Shown here in pieces: positions 26,701-35,300 of a stretch of 64,000 nucleotides of DNA (the stretch's first letter is position 1; every line of letters begins with the position of its first letter). The notes beneath the pieces were generated by a model. That model did not search any database, was not told where the DNA came from, and worked only from the letters and a program-made list of their open reading frames with translations. Origin of the DNA: Acidobacteriota bacterium (GTDB taxonomy: Bacteria; Acidobacteriota; Thermoanaerobaculia; Gp7-AA8); contig JAJPHC010000031.1 in the NCBI GenBank assembly GCA_021325515.1, forward strand, positions 38,725 to 102,724, read 5' to 3'. A program made the position numbers and the translations under genes.

Positions 26701-26998
26701 AACCGAGGGGCTGAAGGCGATGTTCGAAGTCAGCCGCGCGGCGAATGATTCGGTGGCGTACGTTCTGTCGGTCGATCCGCAGACGCCGCTGGTTCTCGGT
26801 GCCGACCGCTCGGCCGTCATCGCCGAGATCGAAATCACGGATGCGGTCTCGAGACTGGCGATCGACGGTACGCGCACGATGCTGAGCAATGTCGGCGGCA
26901 CGCGCAGCGCCACCGTCTCTAACGGAATGCTGCACCTGGACGGCGAACACGTCATCCGCGCCCCCAAAACTGATTCGAAGGGAACCAACGCACAATGA
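20798..26998 (+). CDS. Giant secreted multidomain protein with Ig-like repeats, TIG domain and dockerin
   Basis: 2066 residues. Signal peptide about 1-28. Residues about 100-600 form a large beta-rich domain (NWGAGSPPDTNGDVGPTHYIQ, DPVVLYDTFEDRWVLTNFAF). About 618-690 is a carboxypeptidase-regulatory-like fold (GTVSGTVTTSGNPVSGATV). About 1015-1750 is a run of Ig-like/PKD-like units with QWYKDG and GxYTV cores, including a unit of 170 residues repeated exactly 510 bases apart. About 1750-1830 is an IPT/TIG domain (PAAGPYFGGQSVTVNGTGF). About 1836-1900 is a type I dockerin with two calcium loops (DPNGDGVVDPSD, DANRDGVVDPSD). A beta-rich C-terminal domain follows. It overlaps the next gene by ATGA. 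A surface or extracellular adhesion/scaffold role is likely; no catalytic motif is seen. Confidence 0.88.
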   Translation: MNRLKQNVRLLFLLVLGLSLLLGGVAHGKTRRTRKPKPVPAVEKEAENESGAIRAGSIKPERKSGGEDDQEEPKSVPPPDRRSFGSPKELRLTKAAGSGKTIDLRKLPRTAPPSRERVELEGPQPAPVAVDTRTGPHFETSFQPPFVPNAPAPPPNNVFEGLDRFNWGAGSPPDTNGDVGPTHYIQTVNTSIGVYRKSDGFQEAAFTFNTFMSQGNFGNLCDTNNFGDPVVLYDTFEDRWVLTNFAFLTDGSGNVLAPAYECFAVSLTGNPVTTGWNFYSIQVSDNLNDYPKLGIWPDGIYMSANMFSFGAGSSFKGARVWALNKAQMYAGSPTVKIVQFDVGGGDFTVIPSNARLQTGTPPVGRPNLFVSTWQFLNGLTVYKFHVDWNNISLSTFTGPDVPLASTSWPNAAVANVPQSGTSQLLDALQIRAMVQNQYTNFGGTESLWVPHTVRRGNTSGFAAPRWYQVDVTGGTVAANLPQATTWDPDGANVMHRWMPSLALDRAGNMALGYTTSSSSTFPSIKYAGRLASDPVNTFSETEQTFFAGTASQLSSTRWGDYSSMTLDPDGCTFWYTSEYATGLDNTTVDPTSFNKRWKTKFGSFGPFPGCTPVGAGGTVSGTVTTSGNPVSGATVNLGARSTTTDGSGNYSFSSIPAGTYPSMTAAKPGFVSASASSIAVTDGGTTTQNFALTAASPSACLTDTTQGDFLAGVASPTADLNASPGDVVLSNAPAIDQQNTAGTTTGTSFGTTSWGGETFIPAVTGQLVKVDVQLFCSGCTGTTPNLTLSVRATSAGLPTGADLASTTIPGFSSGSGTYYTGTFGSPATLTSGTQYALILRPVAAPSAGGYFWIRSSPSTYANGQRVISTDNGVTWTADSTRDFNFRAYMQTGYAASGNFVSGLKDSNPAAGLTPIWSTLSWNATLPANTSLQFQVAGTNNPGGPFNFVGPDGTAATFFTTSPASLGQFYNFRYLEYKAYLASTNSAVTPALNDVTMCFNDVDCSGTPTITPSPSQVCANSTGNTASGPAGATSYSWSITNGTITGGGTTQTVTYTAGASGNVVLGLNVVLANGCHQSNSVNVTINPIPSAPTIDGADGAYCSGSVMTSSVASGNQWYKDASLLPGETNQTLTITLTGTYTVTQTVNGCTSPQSAGRVVSSITNIPATPTISADTNGTGTQDQACPEQPLTLHANGATGATSYQWYKDIDLLPGETNSTYQATGAATYYVTATNSCGTTVKSAGYVVQNPTPHSPFVSFRNQDSSVTTLAICQGSSQIIDSDSATGIHWWKDGVDLGPGSQSLTVTAAGVYTAQLNALGCHSQFGRNVTVTVDAMPPTPTISGDTNGTGTQDQACPEQPLTLHANGATGATSYTWYSDNAVIPNETTSTLVMTGVGNISVTATNGTCTTPHSATYVVQNPTPHSPFISFRNQSSATTTLSICQGQSQIIDSDSATGIQWYKDGVAIPGAGSQSYTATQSGVYTAQLNALGCHSQFGRNVTLTVNPLPAAPTANAGGPTTFCAGGSVTLTSSSTTGNQWYLNGNSIGGATNQTYSATASGSYTVKTTDGNSCTSAASNAIAVTVNPLPATPTINAGGPTSFCQGGSVVLTASSAQGNQWYLNGNPIGGANGPTYTASASGSYTVRTTDGNGCTSAASAPTTVTVNPLPNATITAPASVSQLSAGNVASVANAGSGATYNWAITNGTITAGTGTSSITFTAGAVGTLTLNVTVTTSAACSDAKSANVTVTPAITVTSVSPAAGPYFGGQSVTVNGTGFLSGASVTFGGVAATNVVVVNSTQITAKTPAHATGAVNVTVTNTNTTSGTLTNGYTYQPQIFDPNGDGVVDPSDIFFLVNYLYLNGPAPHGSAGMLPSGDANRDGVVDPSDIFYVVNYLFGSGPKPWAVADRPASEAVIGAAKLSGALLLGDPEVRGGKTYVPVLLAMNEGSETPQAFSLVVKGGGIAIRRAGATEGLKAMFEVSRAANDSVAYVLSVDPQTPLVLGADRSAVIAEIEITDAVSRLAIDGTRTMLSNVGGTRSATVSNGMLHLDGEHVIRAPKTDSKGTNAQ
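24302..25320 (+). repeat. Tandem duplication of a 510-base coding unit
   Basis: Two head-to-tail copies (starting at 24302 and 24812) of a unit encoding about 170 residues inside the giant protein. Blocks such as DTNGTGTQDQACPEQPLTLH, NPTPHSPF and ALGCHSQFGRNVT are almost identical, while the intervening WYKD segments have diverged. It marks recent domain duplication. Confidence 0.85.
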
Positions 26999-27648
26999 AA
27001 CTCGTCGTCCGGGCGACACTGCTCGTTTCGATTCTGATCATGATGCTGCCGGCCGCACCCGCGGCCGCGCAGCAGGACACGGTGACGGTCGGTACCGTCA
27101 CCGGCGGCGGCGTCGTCGACGTGCCGATCTCGATTCGCGATGCCTCGGGAACTCCCCTTGGCATCGATCAACCTGCCGGCTCGCGCATCCAGGCGTACAG
27201 CCTGCGCGTGACGTACTCGCCGGCGAGTGCCGTGCAGTCCATCTCGATCAGCCGCGCGGGAATCACCGCGGGACTCACGCCGACGTTCGAGACGAAACCT
27301 GCATGCTCGGGGATGATCGCGCTGCTCGATACGTTTTCGGAGTCGACGAATCTGATTCCGTTCACGTCCAACGCAACACTGCCCGGCAATCAGGTCGCGA
27401 ATCTTCACGTGACGCTCAATCCGGCGGCCGCGCCCGGCACGGTCATTACGCTCACGCTCGATCCCGTTCTCACGCAGCTGACGAATGAAGCGGGAACGAC
27501 GGCGGAAAGCTCCGGTACGGCCACGCTCGCGCTGGTCAACGGTTCCATCACCGTCGCCGCGATTCCCGTCATCCCCACGCTCGCCGAATGGGCGCTCGGT
27601 GTTCTCGCCCTCGCGCTCGCGGTCGCTGCTGTCCGAATCCGAATGTAA
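26995..27648 (+). CDS. Cohesin-like surface protein with IPTL-type sorting tail
   Basis: 217 residues. Signal peptide about 1-23, then one cohesin/CBM-like beta domain (about 24-180: DVPISIRDASGTPLG, AYSLRVTYSPASAVQSIS, GNQVANLHVTL). The C-terminus is VIPTLAEWALGVLALALAVAAVRIRM-like: the I-P-T-L-x-E-W motif, a hydrophobic helix and a basic end, as in IPTL-CTERM/PEP-CTERM-type sorting signals handled by exosortase-related proteins; no such enzyme is in the window. The ATG overlaps the stop of the dockerin protein (ATGA), so the two are translationally coupled. A dockerin-cohesin interaction with the upstream protein is an attractive inference. The next gene is a paralogue. Confidence 0.8.
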   Translation: MKLVVRATLLVSILIMMLPAAPAAAQQDTVTVGTVTGGGVVDVPISIRDASGTPLGIDQPAGSRIQAYSLRVTYSPASAVQSISISRAGITAGLTPTFETKPACSGMIALLDTFSESTNLIPFTSNATLPGNQVANLHVTLNPAAAPGTVITLTLDPVLTQLTNEAGTTAESSGTATLALVNGSITVAAIPVIPTLAEWALGVLALALAVAAVRIRM

Positions 27649-27660
27649 GGAACCCCTCCC

Positions 27661-29499
27661 ATGCCCCGGAAAGTCGCACTCCTGATCGCTGCGGCAGTCG
27701 TGCTGTTTGCGCCTGCCGCCGCGCGCGCAGCCTCTGATGTCGTCACGGTGTCGACGGTGAGTGCCACGGGCACCACCGTCGACGTTCCGATCTACATTCG
27801 CGACGTGTCCGCGACACCGCTCGGCATGGATCAACCGACGGGATCGAAGATTCAGTCGTTCAGCATCAAGGTGACCTACTCGCCGTCGACCGCCGTCGAT
27901 TCGGTGTCGATCGCGCGTGCAGGGATCACGGCATCGCTGACCCCGACGTTCGAGTCGAAGCCTGCGACGAGCAACTCGATCTCGATCCTCGACACGTTTC
28001 AGGAATCGACGAATCTCATCCCGTTCACATTGAACGCGGCCGCACCCGGAAATCTCATCGCGCATCTCACGTTCACGTTGAACGCGTCGGCGACGCCCGG
28101 CTCATCGATCTCGCTGACGCTCGACAGCTCCGTGACTCAGCTCACCGATGCCGGCGGTACCGCGGCGACGAAGGAGACGACCGCCAACGGTGCGCTCTCA
28201 CTCGTCAACGGCACGATCAACATTCCGACGCTCAGCGTGTCACTCGTCCCGTCCGCGAGGAATGTGCCGGTGGGAGGGAGTGCGCAATTGGGTGCGGTAC
28301 TGAACGTCGCCCCGGCGAGCAACGTCACCGTCAATCTCAGCTCATCGAAGACGGCGATCGCCCGCGTTCCCGCCTCCGTCGTGATTCCTGCAGGATCCAC
28401 CTCTGCGACCTTCAACGTCACCGGTGTCGCGCTCGGCACCTCGGTGGTCACGGCGACGCTCGGCAGTTCCACCGCGACCGCGGATATCACGGTCGTCGAT
28501 GCACCCGTTCAATGCAACACGCCGGTGGCCCCGGTCGTCACCGCTCCGGCGAGTGCGAACGCGGGCGCGGCATACACAGTCTCGTGGGGCGCTGTTGCCG
28601 ATGCGACCGAGTATCTGCTCGATGAGTCCACGACGACCGACTTTTCGAACGGAGTCACGTCCCAGGTGCTGACGACGACCTCCGCGACGTTCACGCACAC
28701 GAGCGGCTACTACTACTATCGCGTTCGCGCGCACAACGCGGCGGGTACGTGCAACGTGCTCTCGGGCTACTCGACGATGGCCACCGTCTACGTGACGCCC
28801 GCGCCCGTTGCCGAGACTCGTTTCCTCGCCGTCGTGGGATCGGTGCAGGGTAGCTTCGGCTCGAACTTCAAGACGTCGGTGCAGCTCTACAACCCGAAGT
28901 CCGCAACCATCTCCGGCAAGATCGTCTTTCACACGCAGGCTGCATCCGGCACCGCGTCCGATCCTTCGCTCGTCTACTCCCTTGCTCCCGGCAAGACGCT
29001 CGTCTACGCAGATCTTCTGCCGGCGATGGGAATCAGCAGCGGACTCGGAACCGCGGACATCATCGCCGATCTCAATTCTTCGTTGCCGGTCGCACTCGTG
29101 CGCGTCTTCAACGATGCAGGCACGGCCGGTACGACCGGCCTCGTCGAAGATCCGATGAGCGAAAGCGATGCGCTCAAAACGGGGAACAACGCTGCGCTGC
29201 TCGCTCCTTCCGACGTTCAGCGGTTTCGCCTCAACATCGGGATTCGAACGTTGTCCTCGGGCGCCGATCTGGCGATCACTGTCCGGGACAAAGATGGCAA
29301 CGTCGTCAAGACCACCACGAAGAGCTTCGGCCCGACCTACTTCACGCAGCAGCCTTCGGCGCAATTGCTCGACGGCTACGCGCTCAACGGCGGGGAGTCG
29401 ATCAGCTTCAGCGTGACGAACGGCAGCGCGTTCATCTACGGCTCGACGACGGACAACACGACGAACGATCCGAGCGTGCAGTTCGCGAAAGCGTACTAA
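27661..29499 (+). CDS. Cohesin-like, Ig-like and FN3 multidomain secreted protein
   Basis: 612 residues. Signal peptide MPRKVALLIAAAVVLFAPAAARA. Residues about 24-190 are a cohesin-like domain closely similar to that of the preceding gene (DQPTGSKIQSFSIKVTYSP against DQPAGSRIQAYSLRVTYSP). About 195-285 is a Big/Ig-like domain (GGSAQLGAVLNVAPASNVTVNL), about 290-375 an FN3 domain (YTVSWGAVADATEYLLD), and about 385-612 a beta-rich C-terminal domain (FLAVVGSVQGSFGSNFKTSV). Unlike its neighbour it has no IPTL tail. It starts 12 bases after the preceding stop with AAGGA upstream. Probably surface-exposed and part of the same extracellular assembly (inference). Confidence 0.82.
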   Translation: MPRKVALLIAAAVVLFAPAAARAASDVVTVSTVSATGTTVDVPIYIRDVSATPLGMDQPTGSKIQSFSIKVTYSPSTAVDSVSIARAGITASLTPTFESKPATSNSISILDTFQESTNLIPFTLNAAAPGNLIAHLTFTLNASATPGSSISLTLDSSVTQLTDAGGTAATKETTANGALSLVNGTINIPTLSVSLVPSARNVPVGGSAQLGAVLNVAPASNVTVNLSSSKTAIARVPASVVIPAGSTSATFNVTGVALGTSVVTATLGSSTATADITVVDAPVQCNTPVAPVVTAPASANAGAAYTVSWGAVADATEYLLDESTTTDFSNGVTSQVLTTTSATFTHTSGYYYYRVRAHNAAGTCNVLSGYSTMATVYVTPAPVAETRFLAVVGSVQGSFGSNFKTSVQLYNPKSATISGKIVFHTQAASGTASDPSLVYSLAPGKTLVYADLLPAMGISSGLGTADIIADLNSSLPVALVRVFNDAGTAGTTGLVEDPMSESDALKTGNNAALLAPSDVQRFRLNIGIRTLSSGADLAITVRDKDGNVVKTTTKSFGPTYFTQQPSAQLLDGYALNGGESISFSVTNGSAFIYGSTTDNTTNDPSVQFAKAY

Positions 29500-29503
29500 C
29501 GCT

Positions 29504-31357
29504 TCACTGCTTCCAGTACACCTGCAGCCACACGCTCCGTCCCGGCCAGCGCGTCGTCACCAACTCGCCCGAGGGGCGCAGGTTCAGATAGCTGATATCG
29601 GAGTCGAGTCCGTTCTTCACTCCGGCGCGCACGCCGAAGCCGGGAACGAAGAGATCCTGCCGCGAGATCGTGATGTCCATCGTTCGATACCCTTTGCTGG
29701 TCGCGCGATCTCCCACGTAGTTGTATCGCGCACCGATCAGGAGATTCGGCATCACGCGGTACAGCGCCATCAGATTGCCGAGGTATTTGGAAGAAACGAG
29801 ATTCGCTCCGCCGCCGTTGGGCGTGCGCGGATCGAATGTCTCGGTGTACGAGATGTTCGACCCGGCTTTCAGGCGCGAGCCCACTTCCTGACTCCATTCG
29901 AGCTCGGCACCCTGTGCCCACGCATCGCCCTTCACGACCACGCCGCCGGGGCGAATCATGTCGCTCAGCATGGAATGGAACAGAGTCGCGCGGCCCACGC
30001 GGCCGCTGGTGCGATAGACGTAGTTCAACTCGGAAGTCGCATTCGTCTCGAAGGGATAACGCGGCACGAAGCGTGGTGCAACGGGTTGATAGAACTCGAA
30101 GAAGGTCGGCGGACGGAACCCTTCGGCATACTGCGCCTTCACGATGTGGCGCTCATTGACGCGCCAGACGATCGAGATGCGCGGCGTGAATCTCGAGCTC
30201 AGATCGCTGTAGTCGTCGTAGCGTCCGCCGACCGTCAGCGTCGTCGCGTCGTTGAGCTCGATCTGATCCTGCAGGACCACGCCGCGAATCACGCGATGGA
30301 CATCGCTTGCGAAGAGGACAGGGTTGCCCGGCGGCTGTCCCGGAGGGGGTGGGGGAGCGTGGTACGCGGAGTCGAGACCGGAGCGCGAGTAGTCGAGGCC
30401 ACCGAGCAGCGACTGGCGCCGCCAGCCTGTCCACGTCAGATTCGCGGAGATCTTCGAGAGCCCGCCGGAAAGAATGTCGACGGGCTCCGCGATGTCGTTG
30501 TGCAGCCGGATCACGCGGAGCTCGCCGGTCAGTGCCTTTCGCAACTCGTGCGTGTACTTCGCTTCGGCGTCCCACGTCGTCTCCTTGCTGTGGGAGCCGG
30601 TATTCGGCGCGTAGGTGCGATGAACGCTTTGCGCTGTGAGCGACAGTCCTCGATACGCAGCGTTGGCGACGATCACGGAACGGCCGTCCTGCACTCCTCT
30701 CAGATTCGACGGTGCGATCGTCGACGCGCTGCCGAAATCGGATGCATTGAATGACCAGGCGAAAGGCGCGTCCGCCTTCGATCCCACACGCGCGGCGGCC
30801 ATTCGCGACGTGTGCGGAATCTCGAAGCGGCCCGCCACGCGCGTTCCCTGCTTGCGGGTGATGATGTTGACGAGGCCCATGAACGCGAAGTCGCCATACA
30901 CGACCGAGCCGGGGCCGCGAATCACTTCGACGCGGTCGATCTGCTCGACGGGAATCATCAGCACCGAGGTGTTGAATCCGCCGTCCTGCCGGGCGACAGG
31001 AATTCCGTTCAAAAGGACCTGCGTGTTGCCGGCGTTGAACGGAAAGTCGAGACCGCGCACGATCACCGACGCCGCGCCGCGCTCGTTCATCATGGCCTGC
31101 ATGCCCGGCACGAGCCCCAGCGCTTCACCCGCATTGCGGATGCCGAGCGCCTCCAGCTCGTCGCCCTCCAGCACCGTGACGATGCCCGGCACATAGTCGC
31201 TGTTGAGGCGCGTCTTCGTCGCCACATCCGTCTCCTGCTGCACGATGTTCAGCAGGTCGGCGAGCTCTTTCTCCTCGGTCTGAGCTCCGGCTGTTCCATC
31301 GGCGGCGAATGCGGGAAGGGCAAGGACCCACAGGAACGCGGCGATGATTTTCTTCAT
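29504..31357 (-). CDS. TonB-dependent outer-membrane receptor
   Basis: 617 residues. Signal peptide about 1-18, then the plug domain (about 55-170): GIRNAGEALGLVPGMQAM, SVIVRGLDF, NTQVLLNGIPV, IDRVEVIRGPGSVVYGDFAFMGLVNIITRK, all standard for the receptor family. The rest is the 22-strand barrel ending in an aromatic C-terminal strand (SVWLQVYWKQ). It is small for the family, near BtuB/colicin-I-receptor size. The ligand cannot be told. Its ATG overlaps the stop of the REC-GGDEF gene (ATGA), making it the last gene of a four-gene signalling operon; this is unusual for a receptor and suggests it senses rather than, or as well as, imports. It needs TonB/ExbBD, likely those at 15520-18115. Confidence 0.92.
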   Translation of the reverse strand: MKKIIAAFLWVLALPAFAADGTAGAQTEEKELADLLNIVQQETDVATKTRLNSDYVPGIVTVLEGDELEALGIRNAGEALGLVPGMQAMMNERGAASVIVRGLDFPFNAGNTQVLLNGIPVARQDGGFNTSVLMIPVEQIDRVEVIRGPGSVVYGDFAFMGLVNIITRKQGTRVAGRFEIPHTSRMAAARVGSKADAPFAWSFNASDFGSASTIAPSNLRGVQDGRSVIVANAAYRGLSLTAQSVHRTYAPNTGSHSKETTWDAEAKYTHELRKALTGELRVIRLHNDIAEPVDILSGGLSKISANLTWTGWRRQSLLGGLDYSRSGLDSAYHAPPPPPGQPPGNPVLFASDVHRVIRGVVLQDQIELNDATTLTVGGRYDDYSDLSSRFTPRISIVWRVNERHIVKAQYAEGFRPPTFFEFYQPVAPRFVPRYPFETNATSELNYVYRTSGRVGRATLFHSMLSDMIRPGGVVVKGDAWAQGAELEWSQEVGSRLKAGSNISYTETFDPRTPNGGGANLVSSKYLGNLMALYRVMPNLLIGARYNYVGDRATSKGYRTMDITISRQDLFVPGFGVRAGVKNGLDSDISYLNLRPSGELVTTRWPGRSVWLQVYWKQ

Positions 31358-32325
31358 ACGGCTTCTCCGGCCACAGGCTGTGCGGAGTCGATGCGCTGCT
31401 TCCCGGCACGCATGAGATCCGCATGCAGAGCGTGGTTACGGCCTCCTCGTTTTACGTCGTAAAGCAGGCGGTCGGCGATCTCCAGCGCCGCCGCAGGATC
31501 GGAACCGGGCTCGGGGATGAGCGTGACGGCGCCGGCGCTCACTGTGACGCAGGTTGAACAACTCGATGCCGAGTGCTCGATGGCCAGCGAGCGGACCGAG
31601 TCCAGGAGCGCGCCGATCAGCAGCGCTGCCGCACCGGCATCCGCATCCGGCAGAACGACCGCGAACTCTTCGCCGCCGTAGCGCGCAGCGAGATCGGACG
31701 AGCGCCGCGCGATGCCGAGAATCGCGCCGGCCACGGAGCGAAGGCACTCGTCGCCTTTCTGATGTCCGTACGTGTCGTTGTACTTCTTGAACTCGTCGAC
31801 GTCGATGATCGCGAGCGAGAGAGGCGACTGCGTCGCGGCCGCGCGCTTCCACTCCTGCAGGAGGAACTGATCGAGCTGCCGCCGGTTGGCGATGCCGGTG
31901 AGCCCGTCGATCGACGCCATGCGCTCCAGCAGATCGCGCGCGCGCTTCAGTTCGAGATGCGTCCTGACGCGCGCGCGGACGATCGGCGGCACGATCGGTT
32001 TGATGATGTAGTCGACCGCGCCCGCATCGAATCCGCGCGTTTCGTCGTGTGTTTCTTCGCGCGCCGTCACGAAGATGACGGGGATGCGGCTCGTGCGCTC
32101 GTCGGCTTTCAGCCTGCGGCACACTTCGAAGCCATCCATCTCCGGCATCACGACGTCGAGCAGGACGAGGCCGATATCGTTGGCGGCCACGATCTCCAGC
32201 GCCTTCGCGCCGCTCGTCGCGAAGAAGAGCTCGTACTCGCCCCGCAGCACCTCGGCCATCACGCGGATGTTGGCCGACTGGTCGTCGACGATGAGGAGGC
32301 GCTCTTTCCCGTCGGGCCGCATCAT
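31354..32325 (-). CDS. Response regulator with diguanylate cyclase (REC-GGDEF)
   Basis: 323 residues. REC domain about 8-125 with acidic pair LLIVDDQSA, phospho-acceptor in LLDVVMPEMDG, switch Thr in VTAREET and Lys in IIKPI. GGDEF domain about 140-300 with active site RYGGEEFAVVLPDA near residue 215 and an intact inhibitory I-site, RSSD, five residues before it. It should make cyclic di-GMP when phosphorylated and be product-inhibited. The start is the double ATG at 32325/32322, which overlaps the stop of the hybrid kinase gene; its own stop overlaps the receptor start. The kinase directly upstream is the evident phosphodonor (inference). Confidence 0.93.
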   Translation of the reverse strand: MMRPDGKERLLIVDDQSANIRVMAEVLRGEYELFFATSGAKALEIVAANDIGLVLLDVVMPEMDGFEVCRRLKADERTSRIPVIFVTAREETHDETRGFDAGAVDYIIKPIVPPIVRARVRTHLELKRARDLLERMASIDGLTGIANRRQLDQFLLQEWKRAAATQSPLSLAIIDVDEFKKYNDTYGHQKGDECLRSVAGAILGIARRSSDLAARYGGEEFAVVLPDADAGAAALLIGALLDSVRSLAIEHSASSCSTCVTVSAGAVTLIPEPGSDPAAALEIADRLLYDVKRGGRNHALHADLMRAGKQRIDSAQPVAGEAV

Positions 32326-35300
32326 CCGCGGTCCTCCGGGCCGAGCTGCGACTGGATCGCTTCGAGATGAACGCGCGCTGCGTCGAAATCGAGGCGGTCG
32401 AGGCTCTGCTCGAGCTGCTGCATTGGTTCGCGGAAGCGCGATCCCGCCGCCGATTTCAACTCTTCGAAGCTCGTCATCGCCGCGAGATTGTTCTGGCGCA
32501 GTTGCTCGTCGAGCTGCTTCGCGATCGGCAGAAGAATCTGCTGCGGCGGCCGCGGCTCGTTTACCGTGTCCGTGGAGGAAGGCGCATCGCTTCCCTTCGC
32601 GAGGAACATGTCGATACTCTCGCGGACTTCGCCTACGGCGGCTTCGAATTCGTTGAGCGCGATCGCTTCGCCTTTGCGCAGCCGCGATTCGAGCGCCGCG
32701 GCGATCTCCGCCACGCGGCGCGCCCCGAGCGTCGCAGACGATCCTTTCACCGTGTGCAGCACATCCTGAGCTTCGCTCGTGACATTGCCGTCGACCAACG
32801 CATGGAGGTGCGGCACGACTTCGTCCATCTCGCGGCGAAACTCCGCGAGGAGGCGCTTGTAGAGCTGCATGTTGCCGTTCGTTCTCCGCACGCCGTCGCT
32901 GATGAGAAGGCCGGGGAGGACGTCGTCGCTGCCGGCATCCGCTGCCGGTCTCTCGATGCGCTGCTTCGCCGTGATCGGTTCGGTGGCGCCGATCCACTTC
33001 GTCAGCACCGTGATCAGTTCCTTCTCTTCGATCGGCTTCGCGATGTAGTCGCTCATGCCGGCTTCGAGAAAGCGCTCGCGATCGCCGAGCATCGCGTGGG
33101 CCGTCATCGCGATCACCGGCAGGTTCCCGAAGCGCCCGCGCGCCGCGCGGATCGCCTTGACCGTTTCGATGCCGTCGAGCTCCGGCATCTGCACGTCCAT
33201 CAGCACGGCGTCGAACGTTTCCGATGACAGCTTCTCCATCGCCTGATAGCCGTTGTGCGCTTCCGTCACGTTCAGTCCCGCGTAGGTGAGCAGCTCGCGG
33301 GCGACCTCGCGATTGATCTCGTTGTCTTCCACGAGCAGCACGCGCTTGTTGCCGGTGAAGCGGACCGGCGCCGGCGTTTCCTGTGTCCGCGGGCGGCGCG
33401 GTGCGGGCTGCAGCACGTTGAGCACGGCGTCGTGCAGCATCGAGGGGCTCACCGGTTTGTGCAGAACGGCGTCGATCCCGCTCGTCGGCGGGCGTTCGCT
33501 CGCATATTCGCGCTCGTAGGCGGTGACGAGGATGACCGGCAGCGGATGCGAGAGCTCATCGGAAAGCCGCGCAGCGGCGGCAGCGCCATCGAGTCCCGGC
33601 ATCTTCCAGTCGAGAACCGCGAGCCGGTAGGGCGTTCCTTCGCGCGCGGCACGAACGGCCTCGGCGACCGCTGCATCGCCGCGGTCCACGGCGGTCACCT
33701 GGCACGACAGCGAGCGCAGCATGTTCGTCAGCACGGTGCGCGCGCTCGCGTTGTCGTCGGCGACGAGCACGGGGAGGTCGCGGAACTCATCGGCGAGCCG
33801 GCGCGTGCCGGTGGCGCCGCGCGGCAAGTCGAATTGCGCGGTGAATGTGAACGTGCTGCCGAGTCCGACCGCGCTCTCGACCTGCAGATCGCCGCCCATC
33901 ATCCGCACGAGCCGGCGCGAGATCGCGAGGCCGAGGCCCATGCCGCCGAAGCGGCGCGCCATGGTCGCGTCGACCTGCGTGAATGGCTCGAAGAGAGTCT
34001 GCTGATGCTCCGGCGCGATGCCGATGCCTGTGTCGCGAACGGAGAAGCGGATCTCGGCGCGGTCGCGCCGCAGTTCCACCGGCGCGATCTCCACGACGAT
34101 CTCTCCCGAGGTCGTGAACTTCAGCGCGTTGTTCAGCAGATTGAGCAGCACCTGTTTGAGCCGCACCGGATCGCCGCGCAGGCGGCGCGGCACATCGGCG
34201 AGCGTGTTGAAGAGAATCTCGAGGCTCTTCTGGCCGGCGCGCACGCCGACGACATCGGAGAGCTCCGCGAGCAATTCGTCGAGATCGAAGTCGACGCGCG
34301 AGATCTCGATGCGGCCGGTCTCGATGCGCGAGAGATCGAGGATGTCTTCGATCAGCTCCGCGAGGAGGCGGGCCGACGAGCCGATCTTGCCGAGGTATTC
34401 GCGGATCTTCGGCGATGGATCCTGTTTGTCCGCCAGCGCAGTCATGCCGAGAATCGCATTGAGCGGCGTGCGGATCTCGTGGCTCATGTTGGCGAGGAAC
34501 TGGCTCTTCGCGCGGTCCGCGCTCTCCGCATGGTCCTTCGCCTGCCGCAGCTCTTCTTCGACGAGCTTCTGCGGCGTCATGTCGCGCGCGATGCCGTCGA
34601 ATCCTTCGATTGCGCGATTCGCGTCGAGGATCCGCACTTCGGACAACTCGATGTGGCGCGGCCGTCCTTCGGCATCCAGCACTTCGATCGCGTAGTTGCG
34701 TTCCGCTTCGCCTTCGCGCGGCGGCGGTGCGAGCTTCGCCTGCACGCGGCTGATCACGTCGCCGATCGGCATTCCGAACAGGCGCGTCGCGGCGTCGCTG
34801 ATGTAGGTGATCTCGCCGCGCGGATTGCGCGCGTACACGAAGTAGGTGCTGAGCGAGCTCACGAGGCGCTGATACTTCCGCTCCTGGTCGACGAGCTCGC
34901 GCACGGCCAGATCGCGCTCCAGCCGCTGCCGCTGCAGTTTCGCGAGCATGAGCACGAGCACGCCCCAGACGAGGAACATCAGGAGCACGACGGAGAGTGC
35001 GACGATCACCAGCTCTTTGCTGACATCGCGGCTGAGCTGTACGAAGAAACGGTCGCTCACGCGGAACGTCGCGACACCCATCAGCTCGAACGTCGATGGA
35101 TCGTAGAGCGCGACTTCCGAGCGGAAGCCGCCTTCGTCATGGGCGCCGCGGCGAAGATCGAGCGAGCCCCGCTCCGCGCGCACGACGTCGTAATCGATCT
35201 TGAGGTCGACGCTGCGGAAGAACGGACTCCGCGTCTGTGTGTCGCGCAGGAGCAGAAGCTCGTCGAGCGCGGTGACGACGTTGCGGACGCGATCGCTCCC

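Noticed and set aside
25376..27019. Reverse frame across the end of the giant protein
   Set aside because: Arg/Gly-rich shadow of the repeat-coding strand; dockerin and TIG motifs lie on the forward strand.
31354..32997. 547-residue version of the REC-GGDEF protein
   Set aside because: The extra N-terminus is Arg-rich sequence read inside the hybrid kinase gene; the double ATG at 32325 gives the normal REC start.
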